A stretch of 64,000 bases of DNA from Ilex aquifolium (Eukaryota; Streptophyta; Magnoliopsida; Aquifoliales; Aquifoliaceae). Positions within the stretch are counted from its first letter, which is position 1, and every line of letters starts with the position of its first letter. The notes beneath the pieces were generated by a model. The model was not told the origin of the DNA. It saw only the letters and a program-made list of their open reading frames with translations, and did not search any database. Shown here in pieces: positions 32,497-44,150 of this stretch. A program made the position numbers and the translations under genes. The stretch is from contig OX637393.1 in the NCBI GenBank assembly GCA_951799425.1, forward strand, positions 18,557,744 to 18,621,743. Direction: 5' to 3'.

Positions 32497-34812
32497 TGTA
32501 ACACCCCAAATACCACCCTGGACGGCATTACACTAGGAAACCATTCATGTCATGAGAGGAACTAAATATATATCCATCGAATAAGAAACATTCTTAATTT
32601 TAACAAAATTTGGGCAGAGTCTCATTTGTACAGGAAGCTCCACCCAAAAATCACAACCTGTGCAATTCTATTAACTTGACCACACAGGGTCCATTTAACC
32701 ATCCAATAACAATAGAATTTCTATTTACCATCTATACTATCCTTAACATTATCACAAAAGAATAGGCCAGATATGGCAATTACATTCCCCAAAAGAATTA
32801 CATGAATATATCGCAGCGGAGTTTCAAAAGAATCTAGACTTTACATTGTTCAGAAATAAATCTCCTAGTCTAGAACAAAATAAGCTATATCTCTAGATGT
32901 CCCATTCGGGATCTAGGTACCCCTCCAAGGAAGCTTCTCCAAGGCCCGGCTCATTCACACCGAGCTCCTCCTCTAAAGCCAAATCTGAAAAATATTAATT
33001 GTAGGTGATGAGCACGAAGCTCTGTAGCAAAATCTTCCCAAACTCAAACAAGGTTTAGAAAAGCATATAAAACGGTTGGTCTCATTTTCAAAAATAGCAT
33101 ATATACCATTTTGAAGGAAAAGCAGGATTTTTTAAATAGATCTCAAGTTTAAACCATAAAACAATCAAGTAAAAGAATAAATTAAATTGAACAACAATAC
33201 ACCGTGTCCAAAGTTAGGCCAATTCGGAAGGGCGTCTTCCGATGCATTGTCCCATACCAATGCACCGGCCGAGACGTTCCAACTCATCGTCCCAAGTATA
33301 TTGGTTCATCCCCGTACCATGTAGGTTGATTGTTTCTCATGAATCTACCCAACGATTATACCTAGTCCACCAATCACAGTCACATTCACAAGCATTTTAG
33401 GAAAAGGGCGTCTACCATCCCAATGGCAGTGACGAGTCCCTTCCCAGGAAAAGTATACTATCCCTTGTTCGAACTCCAGTGAACGATAGTGGTTTCATTA
33501 CCAAATGACAACCCACTACAAGTGCTAGGAAACCATCTCACCCCCACTGGGGTAGACTAACCTCTAACACTCTACGGCATCTCTCGAAGGCAATCCAAGT
33601 CCCTCACAACAACCATACAATTGAGGAAACCAAAATATTCTCAATTCATCAACATTTCAAGGAATTACCAAATTCCACAATTTCTAATATAATGTTTCAT
33701 AATATGCTGGAAGAAAATGAGCAAGAGATCATCATAAGAACATTTTGGTGTACAATATCAAACACTAAAGTTTTGAAAGCAATACCAAGGAAAAATAGAG
33801 GGAAAAGTCCATTTCTCTTTAAAACCAAGGTTTGAAGATGAAAAAGAGAAATTTAATAGTTACCCAACCATCACAATGTTCAAAACATGGCATTTATTTC
33901 AAGAGGAACAAGAATCATGTATTTCTTATCATGTATATAAGGATGAGAGTGGAAAACATATATATATACATTAACCCTAGCCTCAATGTAAGAGATTAGG
34001 AAGAAATCCCCTACCTCAATGCTCAAGAGTTTTAGCCAAATACCCAAGCTTCAAGACCTTCTTGCTTTCCTTTCTTTTTCCTTTTAATCTCCTCTCCCTA
34101 GGGTTTTCAAAAGATTTGGGTGAGAGTGGGTGAAGAATGGAAGAAAAGAGAATGAGTAGAGAAGTGAAATCTTAGAAATCTAGGGTTTTAATCTTCTAAA
34201 ATGGTGTATCTCTCCTTATCTTTGATGTTCTTCTCTCCCTCTCTTTTTCTCTAAAGGTGCCTAGGGTTTAGAAGGCTGAAATGGGGCTCAAATAGTCGGC
34301 CTTAAGTATTTATAGGGAGAGAGAGAGAGGCCGAAATTCGCGACTTTAAAATAAACAGTCTGGTTTCGGTAGTACCGGTACTCAGTACCGGTACCATTCA
34401 GTACCGGTACCCAGTACCGGTACAAGAAACCTTCTGGAATCGGGGTACCGGTACACAGTACCGGTACGGTACAGTACCGGTACCCAGTACCGGTACCATT
34501 TACCCAGTTTTGCCTATTTCTTTTGTTTTCCATTTCCAATCCATTCCAAAACTAACCGAATCCATCACAAACCTCTCCAACACATATTTATACACCAAAC
34601 CTATCTAATACAAGTTATAGGACCTAACATTTTATATTTTCACTCACTAAAACTAAATTTCAACTATGATTTTCATTAACATTTTAAATCTTTACTTTTC
34701 AAATTTACAAAGTTCAAACACACTTCAATACCCCTATCCACATCTTTACAACCATTATTTGCTATATCTATATATCTATATGCATATATAAAAGAAAATG
34801 CGGGGTGTTACA
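32497..34812 (-). mobile_element. Solo LTR copy 2 (2.32 kb), TSD GTACC
   Basis: It starts TGTAACACCCC and ends GGGTGTTACA, and is flanked by GTACC at 32492-32496 and 34813-34817. It is nearly identical to copy 1 throughout, so the two are recent relatives. It inserted within a GTACC palindrome array. Its own array has eight GTACCGGTAC copies (34372-34496), and TATAAATA lies on the minus strand at 34307-34314. Confidence 0.9.
34307..34496 (-). promoter_or_regulatory. LTR promoter, class I array (8 x GTACCGGTAC)
   Basis: Eight perfect palindromes with centre spacings 13, 16, 13, 31, 13, 16 and 13 bp. The TATA box lies on the minus strand at 34307-34314. The array is three units longer than in copy 1. 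Confidence 0.88.
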
Positions 34813-36276
34813 GTACCAGTACCTATTCACTTAGGTACCAGTACCTGGACCCAAATATCCTCCAATCTTTCAAATTTTCAATTCATCTCAGCCAAATTCA
34901 TACCATACTCAAAACATTCTTTCATTTACATGAAAACATTGTCCAATAAAGTTCCATTTCATACTCTATTACCAATATACAAGTTCAAAATAATTTTACA
35001 TGATTGATTTACAAAATGCAATTCAAAAGCTAAATTCCGGCTCTATCACCAATAAGGGCCCAAATGAGGGACGTCCATCGACACTTGTCCAATACCTGAA
35101 ATATGTTCCCATAAAAGGTGAGCCACGCTCAATAGGGTATCTCCTAAGGAGGCTATTCCCTAACCTAGATGCATATAAAATGTCACATGCAATTCCTCAT
35201 ATAAATCATTCATTCAAGAACATACATTTCATAAATGAATGCTACACTTTTCGTGCTATGTCGTGAGATGGAACTCACTGACTTGATCCGAAATGTGTAC
35301 ACCCAAGTGCAAGCGATCAAGTTGTAGTAATAATCCGGTTAAGTCCGGAGTCGAATCCACAGGGAACTAATGTTGGTGTTTCGAAGTAAGCAGTGACAGA
35401 GACCAAAGTGACTAGAAACTTTGAGATTTAAAGTTATGATGTTTATGGATTTTTCTGGACATAATATACAGTTCTTTCCAAGAGGATTTTCTAGAAAAAA
35501 TATAATATAATCTCAAATGTAAAAGTCATCATTTAGCTTGAGGATCTGGACATGTAGTCAATCATCCAGTTGTTATACTTATGCTTGGGAACTCAATTAA
35601 CTCCTGTGTCAACATAAAGTTAATCAGATGATAAAAATGAATTGTGAGAATTAAGAGTATGGTTCCGATGTCTTTGTAGAGATTTATAAGAATTGTCTGT
35701 GCCGAAACTCAACCTGTCTACAAACAAGCAAGTGTTTCTATAAGGCATCCAACCATGGTGTTGGTATTCCATTCTTAGTTGAAGCACAATAATTGTGAAG
35801 ATTGAAAGGTAGTCATGAAGATCTAGCTGGAGTACTTGCAAAGGACCAATGCGTCTTCTTATGCCAAGAGTCATCTATGTCATAGAAAGGACTCATGCTT
35901 GTGCAGAGTACCTTAGCTTTGCAAGATGCATTCAATCATTCAATAAGCAAGTAAGAGATAAAACATTAAGCATAAACGAAATGCACAAATATAACTTCCG
36001 AACGATTTATACATGTCCATCACCTCTTACTAAAGAGTGAATGAGAAACTACTCACTCTTCATGCCTTTGGTAAAGCTAGAAAAGTGAGTGATTCTCATC
36101 CCTCCAAGTAGAGGAGTTACAAGGTAAAACACACTACACAAGGAGCCAATCGTCGACGAAGAATGAGAAAGCCCTAGAAAAGTAGAAGAGTTTCACTCCT
36201 CTAAGGGAAGAAGGAAGCTCAAACAATGGAAGCAAATAAAACTAATAATGAAAGTAGAAGAAAGCTAGTCACTTTT

Positions 36277-38573
36277 TGTAACGCCCCAAAACACACCCTG
36301 GACGGCATTACATTATGAAACCATTCCTGTCATGAGAGCAACTAAATATATATATATATCCATCAAATAAGAAACATTCTTAATTTAACAAAATTTGGGC
36401 AGAGTCTCCTTCGTACGGGAAGCTCTCCCAAAACTCACAACCTGTACATTTATAATACCTTGACCGCACCGGGTCTATCTAACCATCAAATCCAAAATAT
36501 TTCATTCACCATATATACTATCCACAACAATCATCCCAAAAGAATAAGCCAAACTAAGGCCATTACAACCCAAAAGAATTACATGAATATATTGCAGCGG
36601 AATTTCAAAAGAAACTAGACTTTACAATGTTTGTACATATTGGTTCCTAGTCTAGTACAAAAATAAAAGGGGCATCTCTAAATGTCCCACTCGGGATCCA
36701 GGTACCCCTTTAATGAGGCTTCCCCAAAGCCCGGCTCATTAGCGCCAAGCTCCTCCTCTATAGCATAATCTGAAAAATGTTAATTGTAGGGGATGAGCAC
36801 GAAGCTCTGTAGCAAAATCTTCCCAAACTCAAACAAGGTTTAGGAGAGCATATAAAACGGTTGGTCTCATTTTCACAAATAGCATATATAACATTTTGAA
36901 GGAAAAGCAGGACATTTTAAATAGATCTCAAGTTTAAGTAGCAATAGTAATCGAAATGGATAAATAAACACCATATACCATTGGTAATTCATTCTACCAT
37001 GAACCGTTTTCAACAAGTTCTCGCAGAATCCCATACTTCCCGAAACTCTTGTCAAAACAATTTATGGTACAATGCACGATGACCCACACTGTGTGCCCGA
37101 TACAACCCACGTTACTAACCCATGATCATTAGCGATATGAAAAGTTTATACCCACACGGCGTACAAAGGCGTCTACCCACTCCATGTGGTAGGAAAAGTT
37201 CATACCCGTGTGACATATAAAGACGTATACCCACTACATGATACCCGGTCCATAGTAATCCATGTTCGTATCGTACAACCACGCAAGCGATAAAATTCCC
37301 ACAAATATCTCACATTCTAACCATACCATAAACCCCCACCGGGATAGACTAACCTCTAACACTCTACGGCAATGCTCGAAAGTAATTCAAGTCCATCACA
37401 ACAATCATATAAGAGATATCATTACAAACATTTTCTCAATTTACCAGAAATCCCAGAATCCCCAAATTTCACAATTTGTACCATAGCATAATTGAAGAAA
37501 AAGAGCAAGAGATCACCATAAACATCATTTTGTTATACAATATCAAGCACTAAGGTTTTGATGGTGAGAACAAAGAAAATGTAAAGAGGAAAAATTCATT
37601 TTTCTTAAAACTAGGGTTTGAGAATGAAAAAGGGACCTTTAATGGTTACCCAACTACCACAATGTTTAAAACATAACAATAAATGCAAGAGGATCAAGAA
37701 TCAAGTAAATAATAGCAAGTATATAGGATTTTGAACCAAAAGAATACATATAATTTAATCCTAGCCTCAATGTAAGAGAATAGGAAGAAATCCCCTACCT
37801 TAAGCTCAAGAGTTTTAGCCAAATACCCAAACTTCAAGACCTTCTTGCTTTCCTTTCTTTTCCTTTTAATCTCCTCTCCCTAGGGTTTTCAAAAGATTTG
37901 GGTGAATGTGGGTGAAGAATGGAAGAAAAGAGAATGAGTATAGAAGTGAAATCTTAGAAATCTAGGGTTTTAATCTTCTAAAATGGTGTATCTCTCCTTA
38001 TCTTTGATGTTCTTCTCTCCCTCTCTTTCTCTCTAAAGGTGCCTAGGGTTTAGAAGGCTGAAATGGGGCTCAAATAGTCGGCCTTAAGTATTTATAGGGA
38101 GAGAGAGAGAGGCCGAAATTCACGACTTTAAAATAAACAGTCTGGTTTCGGTAGTACCGGTACTCAGTACCGGTACCATTCAGTACCGGTACCCAGTACC
38201 GGTACCATTCAGTACCGGTACCCAGTACCGGTACAAGAAACCTTCTGGAATCGGGGTACCGGTACCATTTACCCAGTTTTGCCTATTTCTTTTGTTTTCC
38301 ATTTCCAATCCATTCCAAAACTAACCAAATCCATCACAAACCTCTCCAACACATATTTATACACCAAACCTATCTAATACAAGTTATAGGACCTAACATT
38401 TTATATTTTCACTCACTAAAACTAAATTTCAACTATGATTTTCATTAACATTTTAAATCTTTACTTTTCAAATTTACAAAGTTCAAACACACTTCAATAC
38501 CCCTATCCACATCTTTACAACCATTATTTGCTATATCTATATATCTATATGAACGAAAATGCGGGGTGTTACA
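36277..38573 (-). mobile_element. Solo LTR copy 3 (2.30 kb), TSD CTTTT, mosaic
   Basis: It starts TGTAACGCCCC and ends GGGTGTTACA, and is flanked by CTTTT at 36272-36276 and 38574-38578. From about 37780 to 38573 it is nearly identical to copies 1 and 2. From 36277 to 37780 it is clearly diverged, and 36945-37330 has no match to them. It carries seven GTACCGGTAC palindromes (38154-38265), and TATAAATA is at 38089-38096 on the minus strand. Confidence 0.88.
38089..38265 (-). promoter_or_regulatory. LTR promoter, class I array (7 x GTACCGGTAC)
   Basis: Seven perfect palindromes start at 38154 and end at 38265. The extra units relative to copy 1 look like a duplication of the CATTCAGTACCGGTACC segment. 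Confidence 0.85.
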
Positions 38574-38710
38574 CTTTTGGAGGGTTTCCTCCTCAACCAA
38601 AAGATGATCTATCTCCCTCTATGTATGTCTATCTATAGCCAAGTGCAAGTGTATGCAAGTGTAAGTCTAAGTCTAAGTTCAAGTCCCCCTTAAAGCTCCC
38701 ACAATGGGAG

Positions 38711-39036
38711 TATTTATAGGCAAGTAGGAGGGGGCAAAGAAGTGTGAAAGAATAGTACAAGGTCTTCAAAGTCCAAGTGAATGCCCCAAGGTCCGGATAG
38801 AAAATCAACCACTCTACAGCCTGTCTGGGGACAACGTTCGAACGTTAGATGGCGTTCGAACGTTGTCTCCTGTCTTCCTTATGGGCGTTTGAACGCTGAA
38901 TGAAGTTTGAACTTCTTACTCAAGTGGCATTTGTTCTTCTGTGAGAGTAACTGCAACATGCCATATAACATCACCTCAGCAGTCTGGTCCTCAAATAAGT
39001 CAAGAGGACGTTCAAACGTGGATTGGCGTTCGAACG
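38711..39036 (-). promoter_or_regulatory. LTR promoter of element 2 with class III palindromes
   Basis: AACGTTCGAACGTT (38833-38846) pairs with CGTTCGAACG (38853-38862). The decayed pair CGTTTGAACG (38886) and AAGTTTGAACTT (38903) follows, and then ACGTTCAAACGT (39008) with CGTTCGAACG (39027). Within each pair the centres are 18 bp apart. The TATA box CTATAAATA is on the minus strand at about 38711-38719, downstream of the array. Confidence 0.8.
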
Positions 39037-39223
39037 TTCATGCCTTGTTTCAAACTTCTCCAATTTTCTTCCAGAACATGTGGGTGTTGCATGAAAGTTT
39101 GGTATCCATTGAATTTAGGCCCTTGTACAATCTTCTCCTGAAATGTCATCATTGAAACTCTATCAAAGCATAATTAGTCTTAAAAAGGCATAGTAAGTTG
39201 CTAATTTTAACTACTAATCACAC

Positions 39224-40928
39224 CCCAACCTAAATATTGCTAGTCTCGAGTAATATAACAACAATTGAATGAGAAATTATTTACAATGCCATTTTTGTAG
39301 GTCATCCGGTTGCATTTAGCATATGCAACAAGTCGTTAAACCCCTAGGCTTCCCCTAGCGGACGAATGCTGTCTCTTGATTGTTTTCAGTGAAGCTACCC
39401 ACAAACTTAAGTTGAACAGATGTGTGTGTGAGATTGCTTGTCAGAGTGAGTTAGCATCATGGTCTTTGAGACACCCAATCCTCAATTTCGACTTATCTCC
39501 CAAGCACGTCTCTTTCATAGGTATGTACTCCATGTAAAAATAAACATTTGTTATATTGGTATTTGAAATTCCCTATGTAGTCAGAATGATCTTTGTAGCG
39601 ACGAGAATTGTTATATAACAAACACTCATCTTTACAACCCTCCATGTATAGCTTTGATTTCACAAACCTCTCTTAGAATGCTCTCAACAAAAATTCCCTC
39701 CGATTATAGTGACTTTTCTCTCAAAGGACATGTGATCAGAAGAAGGCTAATTGTAAAATCACATGCACGATTAGTACGGGAGTGAAATCTAAGGAAACAG
39801 ACTAATCATGTTTGGTATAATTTTATGGAAGAATATTGATAAAAATAAAGTAATACTATTAACATACCCCAGACTTTTGGTTGACGACCTACGTATGCAT
39901 CAGACTTGAGATCAATTAGGACTTTTTATAGGTTGTAATGTGGTTAGGGGTCAATGGTTAACGAAATGACGTCATTGGTATTCAAAAGCTATCATTTTCT
40001 TATGTAATATAGCACACCTCTTTCTAGCTTTTCGAAACTTCAACTACATCGTATTTCATTATTTTTCTCATTTTTCACTTTCTTGGCCATTTTCTGTCTT
40101 CCTTTCTTTTTTGTATCATATTGATTTATAAGAGGGTGCAAGAAAATTAGATAGCAAAGGTATGTCAAATATATTTTTTCGTGGCTCGGTTATAATATGG
40201 GTTTTATGAAAAAGAATTCACAGTTTTAAAGGCTCAATCCTAGCTGACTAGGGATATAATTTTGTAAAAGCAATGACTAAGGCTCAAAATTAAATCAAAG
40301 ATGGCCTAAGATCATTTCTCAAGCATGTGCAGATGTATGTCTCGTATAAACAGATTCTTTGTAGGATACATCAATAGACTACTCTATTTGCGTCAATCAA
40401 TAACAATTTTAATGAGAATATTCAAGGATAGAAAGTGAAAAACCTTACTTGAGTAAATGTTGATTTTCTCTCAAAAGCATCGCGAAGCTTGAAAACTTAT
40501 CGTGGTATTCTTTGTTATCTCCACTGGTTATGTCAGGTTTTCAAAGAATGTCGGTTATATATCAATTCCATTTTTGAGTCTGGTCATCTTATACATTAAG
40601 AATAACAAATACCAATGTACATTTGACATTTAAGCATAGAGAAAATACCATTTTTCAATGACATGCGATTTTAAGTCTAGATTGCTAGGTTAGGTGTCAG
40701 ACCGATCATGTGATTAGTCACTTTAGCAAACAATCTCAATATTTTCATCTGTTTCATCAATTATTAACATAAAACAATGTAATGTTAAGGCTAACACATG
40801 CATTTAAAAAGATAGATATAAAAACTAATTCATTCATTTAACAAAATATCATCGTTTAGCACAAAAAATATTCAAATCATCCACATAACCATCCACAGTA
40901 AGTACAAAAATCTCTCTCTCTCTCTCTC
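39224..40928 (-). other. 3' noncoding region of element 2
   Basis: Untranslated sequence between ORF-P and the 3' LTR. It shares blocks with the same region of element 1 on the opposite strand, for example CTAGGGGTTTAACG and AGCTTCACTGAAAA. A (CT)n tract lies at 40911-40931. No coding frame is recognised. Confidence 0.55.
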
Positions 40929-42522
40929 TCACTCTATCGTCTCTCCAGTGCTTGAAGGTCCTCCAACTCCACCCCTCAAAAAGGCTGAGAATCTCCTCCT
41001 GTTTTTGGAGAATCTCATCTTGCTTGGCCTTGATGCCAAGCATGATATCTCGTAGTGACCGTCGGGTGCTGGTACCTGCCTCATCCTGTGCCTGTGCCTC
41101 GAGCTCTCTCTCCTCCGCGTCATCTAAGGCATCCTGCACCTCATTGGTGCCCTGGGCCGGTGGTATATCCCGTCTCATCGCCGGACCGCCACTATGACCT
41201 TGGCTCATTCAGAAGGACGCCTTGTTCAATGGTTCCATCGGCTTTTGCACTCCCATCTCCGGCCTCACTCTCACTCCATAGTCCGAGCATATCTCCATCA
41301 CAAGGGTACCGAAGGGGAGTGAATTTCTCTTCACGTCACACCCCTTCATCATCTCCATCAAGATCAAGGACGAGAGATCTATGTTTTGGCCCCTACCTAT
41401 TGCATATAGCAATCGGGCCATCTCCGGGAGGATCTCATTCTTCCGTCCGATGGGGGCGAAGTTTGAGACGACAATTAAGTTGAGCATTTTGTATTTTTCA
41501 GTCAAATCTCCTAGCCTAAAGAACCTCCGTCCTCCCTAAGAAAATGTTGCCAAACCTGTCAACACAACACCGTCCACATCCATCCCCACATTCTTCCTCG
41601 GGGGGTAGCTAGGCTTTGGTACTCGTCGTACCTCTTGCCTCATATCTCGAATGTAGTCTTCATCCACATCGATGTGGGCCCCCCTTACATAGGTTTTAAT
41701 CGCCCCATTCATAATCTCGGCGTTGGAGTAAAACTCCCGCACCAACTCCTTCACTGAATCTCCACCGTTCCTCAAATACAAACTCCAACCTCTTGCCTCC
41801 ATATTCGCAAAAATGCCCAAATCCATAAAATTCGATAACACAACTGTGAGATCTTGGAATCCCACATCGGTTAGGGAGAGGAAAGTTGCTGGGCTTATAA
41901 GTAAGCCCCTCACCTTACATGGCGTAAGGCCTTTTCCCAGGGGTACTGGGAGAAAAAAAATCGAGAGGGCCAGTGGGCCCAAAGCGGATAATATTATGCC
42001 ATGTGGAGGGTGGGGTATTACAAGAGTTGGTATCAGAGCCGACTCTTGCCTGGATCGAGTATGGGGCCCTGCAGTCACGTGTATGTGGGTGGGCAGGTAG
42101 CTGGCGAGCTACTGCACGGGGACGTGCAGCCCTTAAGGGGGGTGGATTGTGAGATCCTGGAATCCCACATCGGTTAGGGAGAGGAAAGTTGATGGGCTTA
42201 TAAGTAAGCCCCTCGCCTTACATGGCATAAGGCCTTTGCCCAGGGGTACTGGGAGAAACAAAACCGTGAGGGCCAGTGGGCCCAAAGCGGACAATATTAT
42301 GCCATGTGGAGGGTGGGGTGTTACAACAATCGTTCATTCACAAATAATAGCTTGATTTTGAAAGAAATTTTTGTACCTAGCCACTTTGAGAGCATTGGGG
42401 AAGCGGGTTCTATCGTATCTTCAGACTATGGGTGGCCTCCCCTCTCGTTCCTCGATCACTTCTTCCACAATATTTGGCTCTTGGTTGGCCTCTTTGTGCT
42501 TAGCGGGCATCCTTGGAGGCAT
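40929..42522 (-). pseudogene. ORF-P of element 2, broken and split by a TRIM
   Basis: The minus strand encodes MPPRMPAKHKEANQEPN from 42522, then RTRFPNAL and QNQAIICE. After the TRIM come SNFMDLGIFANMEARGW, LVREFYSNAEIMNGA and IKTYVRGAHIDVDEDYI, the same domain as ORF-P of element 1 (shared LVREFYSNA and VRG). The C-terminal part has an acidic linker (EVQDALDDAEERELEAQ) and a coiled coil (IKAKQDEILQKQEEILSLF). Stops near 42421 and 41536 and some frameshifts are present. The probable end is the stop at 40929. Its function is unknown. Confidence 0.7.
41845..42325 (+). mobile_element. TRIM (481 bp) with 178-bp terminal repeats
   Basis: The two direct repeats are 41845-42022 and 42148-42325, each 178 bp, starting TGTGAGATC and ending TTACA. 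Between them lie the primer-binding site TGGTATCAGAGC (42028-42039) and a polypurine tract AAGGGGGGTGGA (about 42135-42146). The flanks are ACAAC (41840-41844) and ACAAT (42326-42330), a 5-bp duplication with one mismatch. There is no coding capacity. Repeat and tract order set it on the plus strand, opposite to the host ORF-P. Confidence 0.93.
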
Positions 42523-42722
42523 GACTTTCGATTTTGGGGGTTTTAGGGCTTGAAAAGTTTGGATTTCTTGTGAAAAAGGAGAGAAATGAGGTGGGAATGT
42601 GTTTGGGATGTTTGATTTTGGGTAGAAATTGGAAATGGATGAGGTTTTGAGGGCTGGGAAGTTAAGAGTCACCGAGGGTTTTGGGAGTTTTGGGTGATTT
42701 TGAAATGAAGAAGATGAACCAA

Positions 42723-43037
42723 GTATTTATAGGCAGGCTGACAATGTTCGAACATCACTAACGTTCAAACGTGTGTAGAAGGATTTTTAACAGAATGTTC
42801 GAACATTACCTAGGCATTCGAACATTTTGAGCACCCAGTACTTTTGATGTCCTGCAGAGGCCAAAGTAATGTAAATTTCTGTTGTTCGAACGAGGGTTTA
42901 GCGTTCGAACGTTGGGTCCTAGTTCAAACGTTACCCAGTCATTCAAACGTTTGGTGCTTCTAGTACTTTTAATGTCCTGCAGAGGCCAAAGTACTGTAAG
43001 CACAGAACGTTCGAACGTTAAATGGCGTTCGAACGCC
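42723..43037 (-). promoter_or_regulatory. Internal promoter of element 2 with class III palindromes
   Basis: About ten CGTTCGAACG-type sites lie between 42743 and 43037, for example AATGTTCGAACATT, GCGTTCGAAC and AACGTTCGAACGTT. Neighbouring centres within groups are 17-19 bp apart. A repeated block TGTCCTGCAGAGGCCAAAGT (42848 and 42973) shows that part of the array was duplicated. CCTATAAATAC follows on the minus strand (42723-42733), and the ORF-P ATG is about 200 bp further on. This mirrors the arrangement in element 1. Confidence 0.75.
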
Positions 43038-43327
43038 AAATAAAAAATCACAATTTTTATGCACATTTATATACACATTAAAAGAAGGCTATGTACACAA
43101 TTTGAACTTGAAAAAAAATCATGGCGTCTTAGGATAAGTCCCTACTCACGCTTAAGGTTGGTATTATAGGACATTCCTTACTCGACCCACATTTTATTTC
43201 AACAAAGAGGATTTTGTACATCTAACCAAAAGATATTTACACTTTTTACAAAAAGTTCGGACCTTTGACTTTCATCCCAAAAACACAGTTTTCCACAATT
43301 TTGTCAAAAAATAGTCTAATCCGAGTC

Positions 43328-43648
43328 TTCCCCTATCTCCATGCCATTTGAACAATTAGTGACTCTTCTAATTTTCTATCGCACAAAACGGGTAAGTAAA
43401 GTACCGGAATAACATGGCGTCTTAGGATAATCCTTACTCTGCCCATTCACTATCTAGTCTAATCGATCGAGTGCGTAACCGAAAATTAGTGTAGAACACT
43501 GATTATATTCTTTCATGTGAAAGATCCAGCCACATTGTTTACAGGCACCAAGTCTTTTGGCACGACGACGTTTAGCAAAAGTACTTCTGCCACATTGTGT
43601 ATGCTGTTCTCAGATTTCAGTTTTTCTTACCAATCTTGCTTTTCTCAT
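43328..43648 (-). pseudogene. ORF-Z of element 2, broken by three stops
   Basis: The minus strand from the ATG at 43648 encodes MRKARLVRKTE. After a stop follow CGRSTFAKRRRAKRLGACKQ, then CGWIFHMKEYNQC. A second stop comes before SKDYPKTPCYSGTLLTRFVR, and a third after it. The frame ends at TAG 43328-43330. The Cys/His spacing is that of ORF-Z in element 1, including the paired arginines. It lies between pol and the internal promoter, as in element 1. Confidence 0.7.
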
Positions 43649-43988
43649 TATCACAGCATGCACATCAAATGGAAAAGTGCATAAAACTCCTAGACTGAAC
43701 CAAAAAATCTTACTATCCATTCTTTCTAAACTTTAAGGCACTTTCTGGTTCTTTAACGTCTACCAGTCACAAAGACGATTGAAGCTGCTTTAAGGACATG
43801 ATCATCACTATAAAGACTGTAAAAATGCAAAATACAAGACAGAATGCACAATATGATCAAAAATTTTTTTTAAAGGCACAAAATATGAACTGTAGTTCTC
43901 ACCCCCAAACTAAACTTAACATTGTCCCCAATGTTTTGAATTTACTAGTATACGCAAAGTGGAGTTAGGATTGAAAGTAGGGATCTGT
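43649..43988 (-). other. Spacer of element 2 with conserved purine-rich tract
   Basis: Noncoding sequence upstream of ORF-Z. The minus strand reads GGGGACAATGTTAAGTTTAG then TTTGGGGGTGAG, matching the tract after pol in element 1. TCATC at 43989-43993 is the target site of LTR B. Confidence 0.55.
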
Positions 43989-44150
43989 TCATCTGTTGAT
44001 TAGCACAAAACATTCCATATATTATATGTTTTTATGCCCTTTTATACTTGTTTCTGTTGTGAATTTGGGGAGAAATGTGTTTAATCTTCTCTTTAATGAA
44101 GTTTTGTGTGAATGTATGTGAAAATGTTGTAAATGGAAAATTGGATGAAA

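Larger units (their letters stand above)
31904..35278 (-). mobile_element. LTR fragment of a chromovirus-like gypsy, interrupted (level 0 host)
   Basis: It begins TGTGCCGCCTCAAAATCC and shares blocks with the LTR at 61364-63668: CCGGGGTCCTT near the end, GGGCAGAGCCTC, and GGTGAGCCACGCTC (35116 against 61708). It is interrupted by solo LTR copy 2 at 32497-34812. It stops abruptly at 35278 where element 2 begins; the rest presumably lies beyond the window. It contains a degenerate GTACC-type array (32229-32496 and 34813-34851), located in the U5 side of the LTR rather than in U3. Confidence 0.65.
35279..39223 (-). mobile_element. 3' LTR of element 2 (Athila/Tat-like), interrupted by copy 3
   Basis: On the minus strand it starts TGTGATTAGTAG after ATTTAGGTTGGGG (polypurine tract, 39224-39236) and ends near GGATCAAGTCA. 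The 3' part reads CCCTGTGGATTCGACTCCGG, the usual Athila/Tat signature. Without copy 3 and its duplication it is about 1.65 kb, like the LTR of element 1. It starts inside the level-0 LTR fragment, so element 2 inserted there; the possible duplication CTCAC (35274-35278) cannot be checked. Confidence 0.75.
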
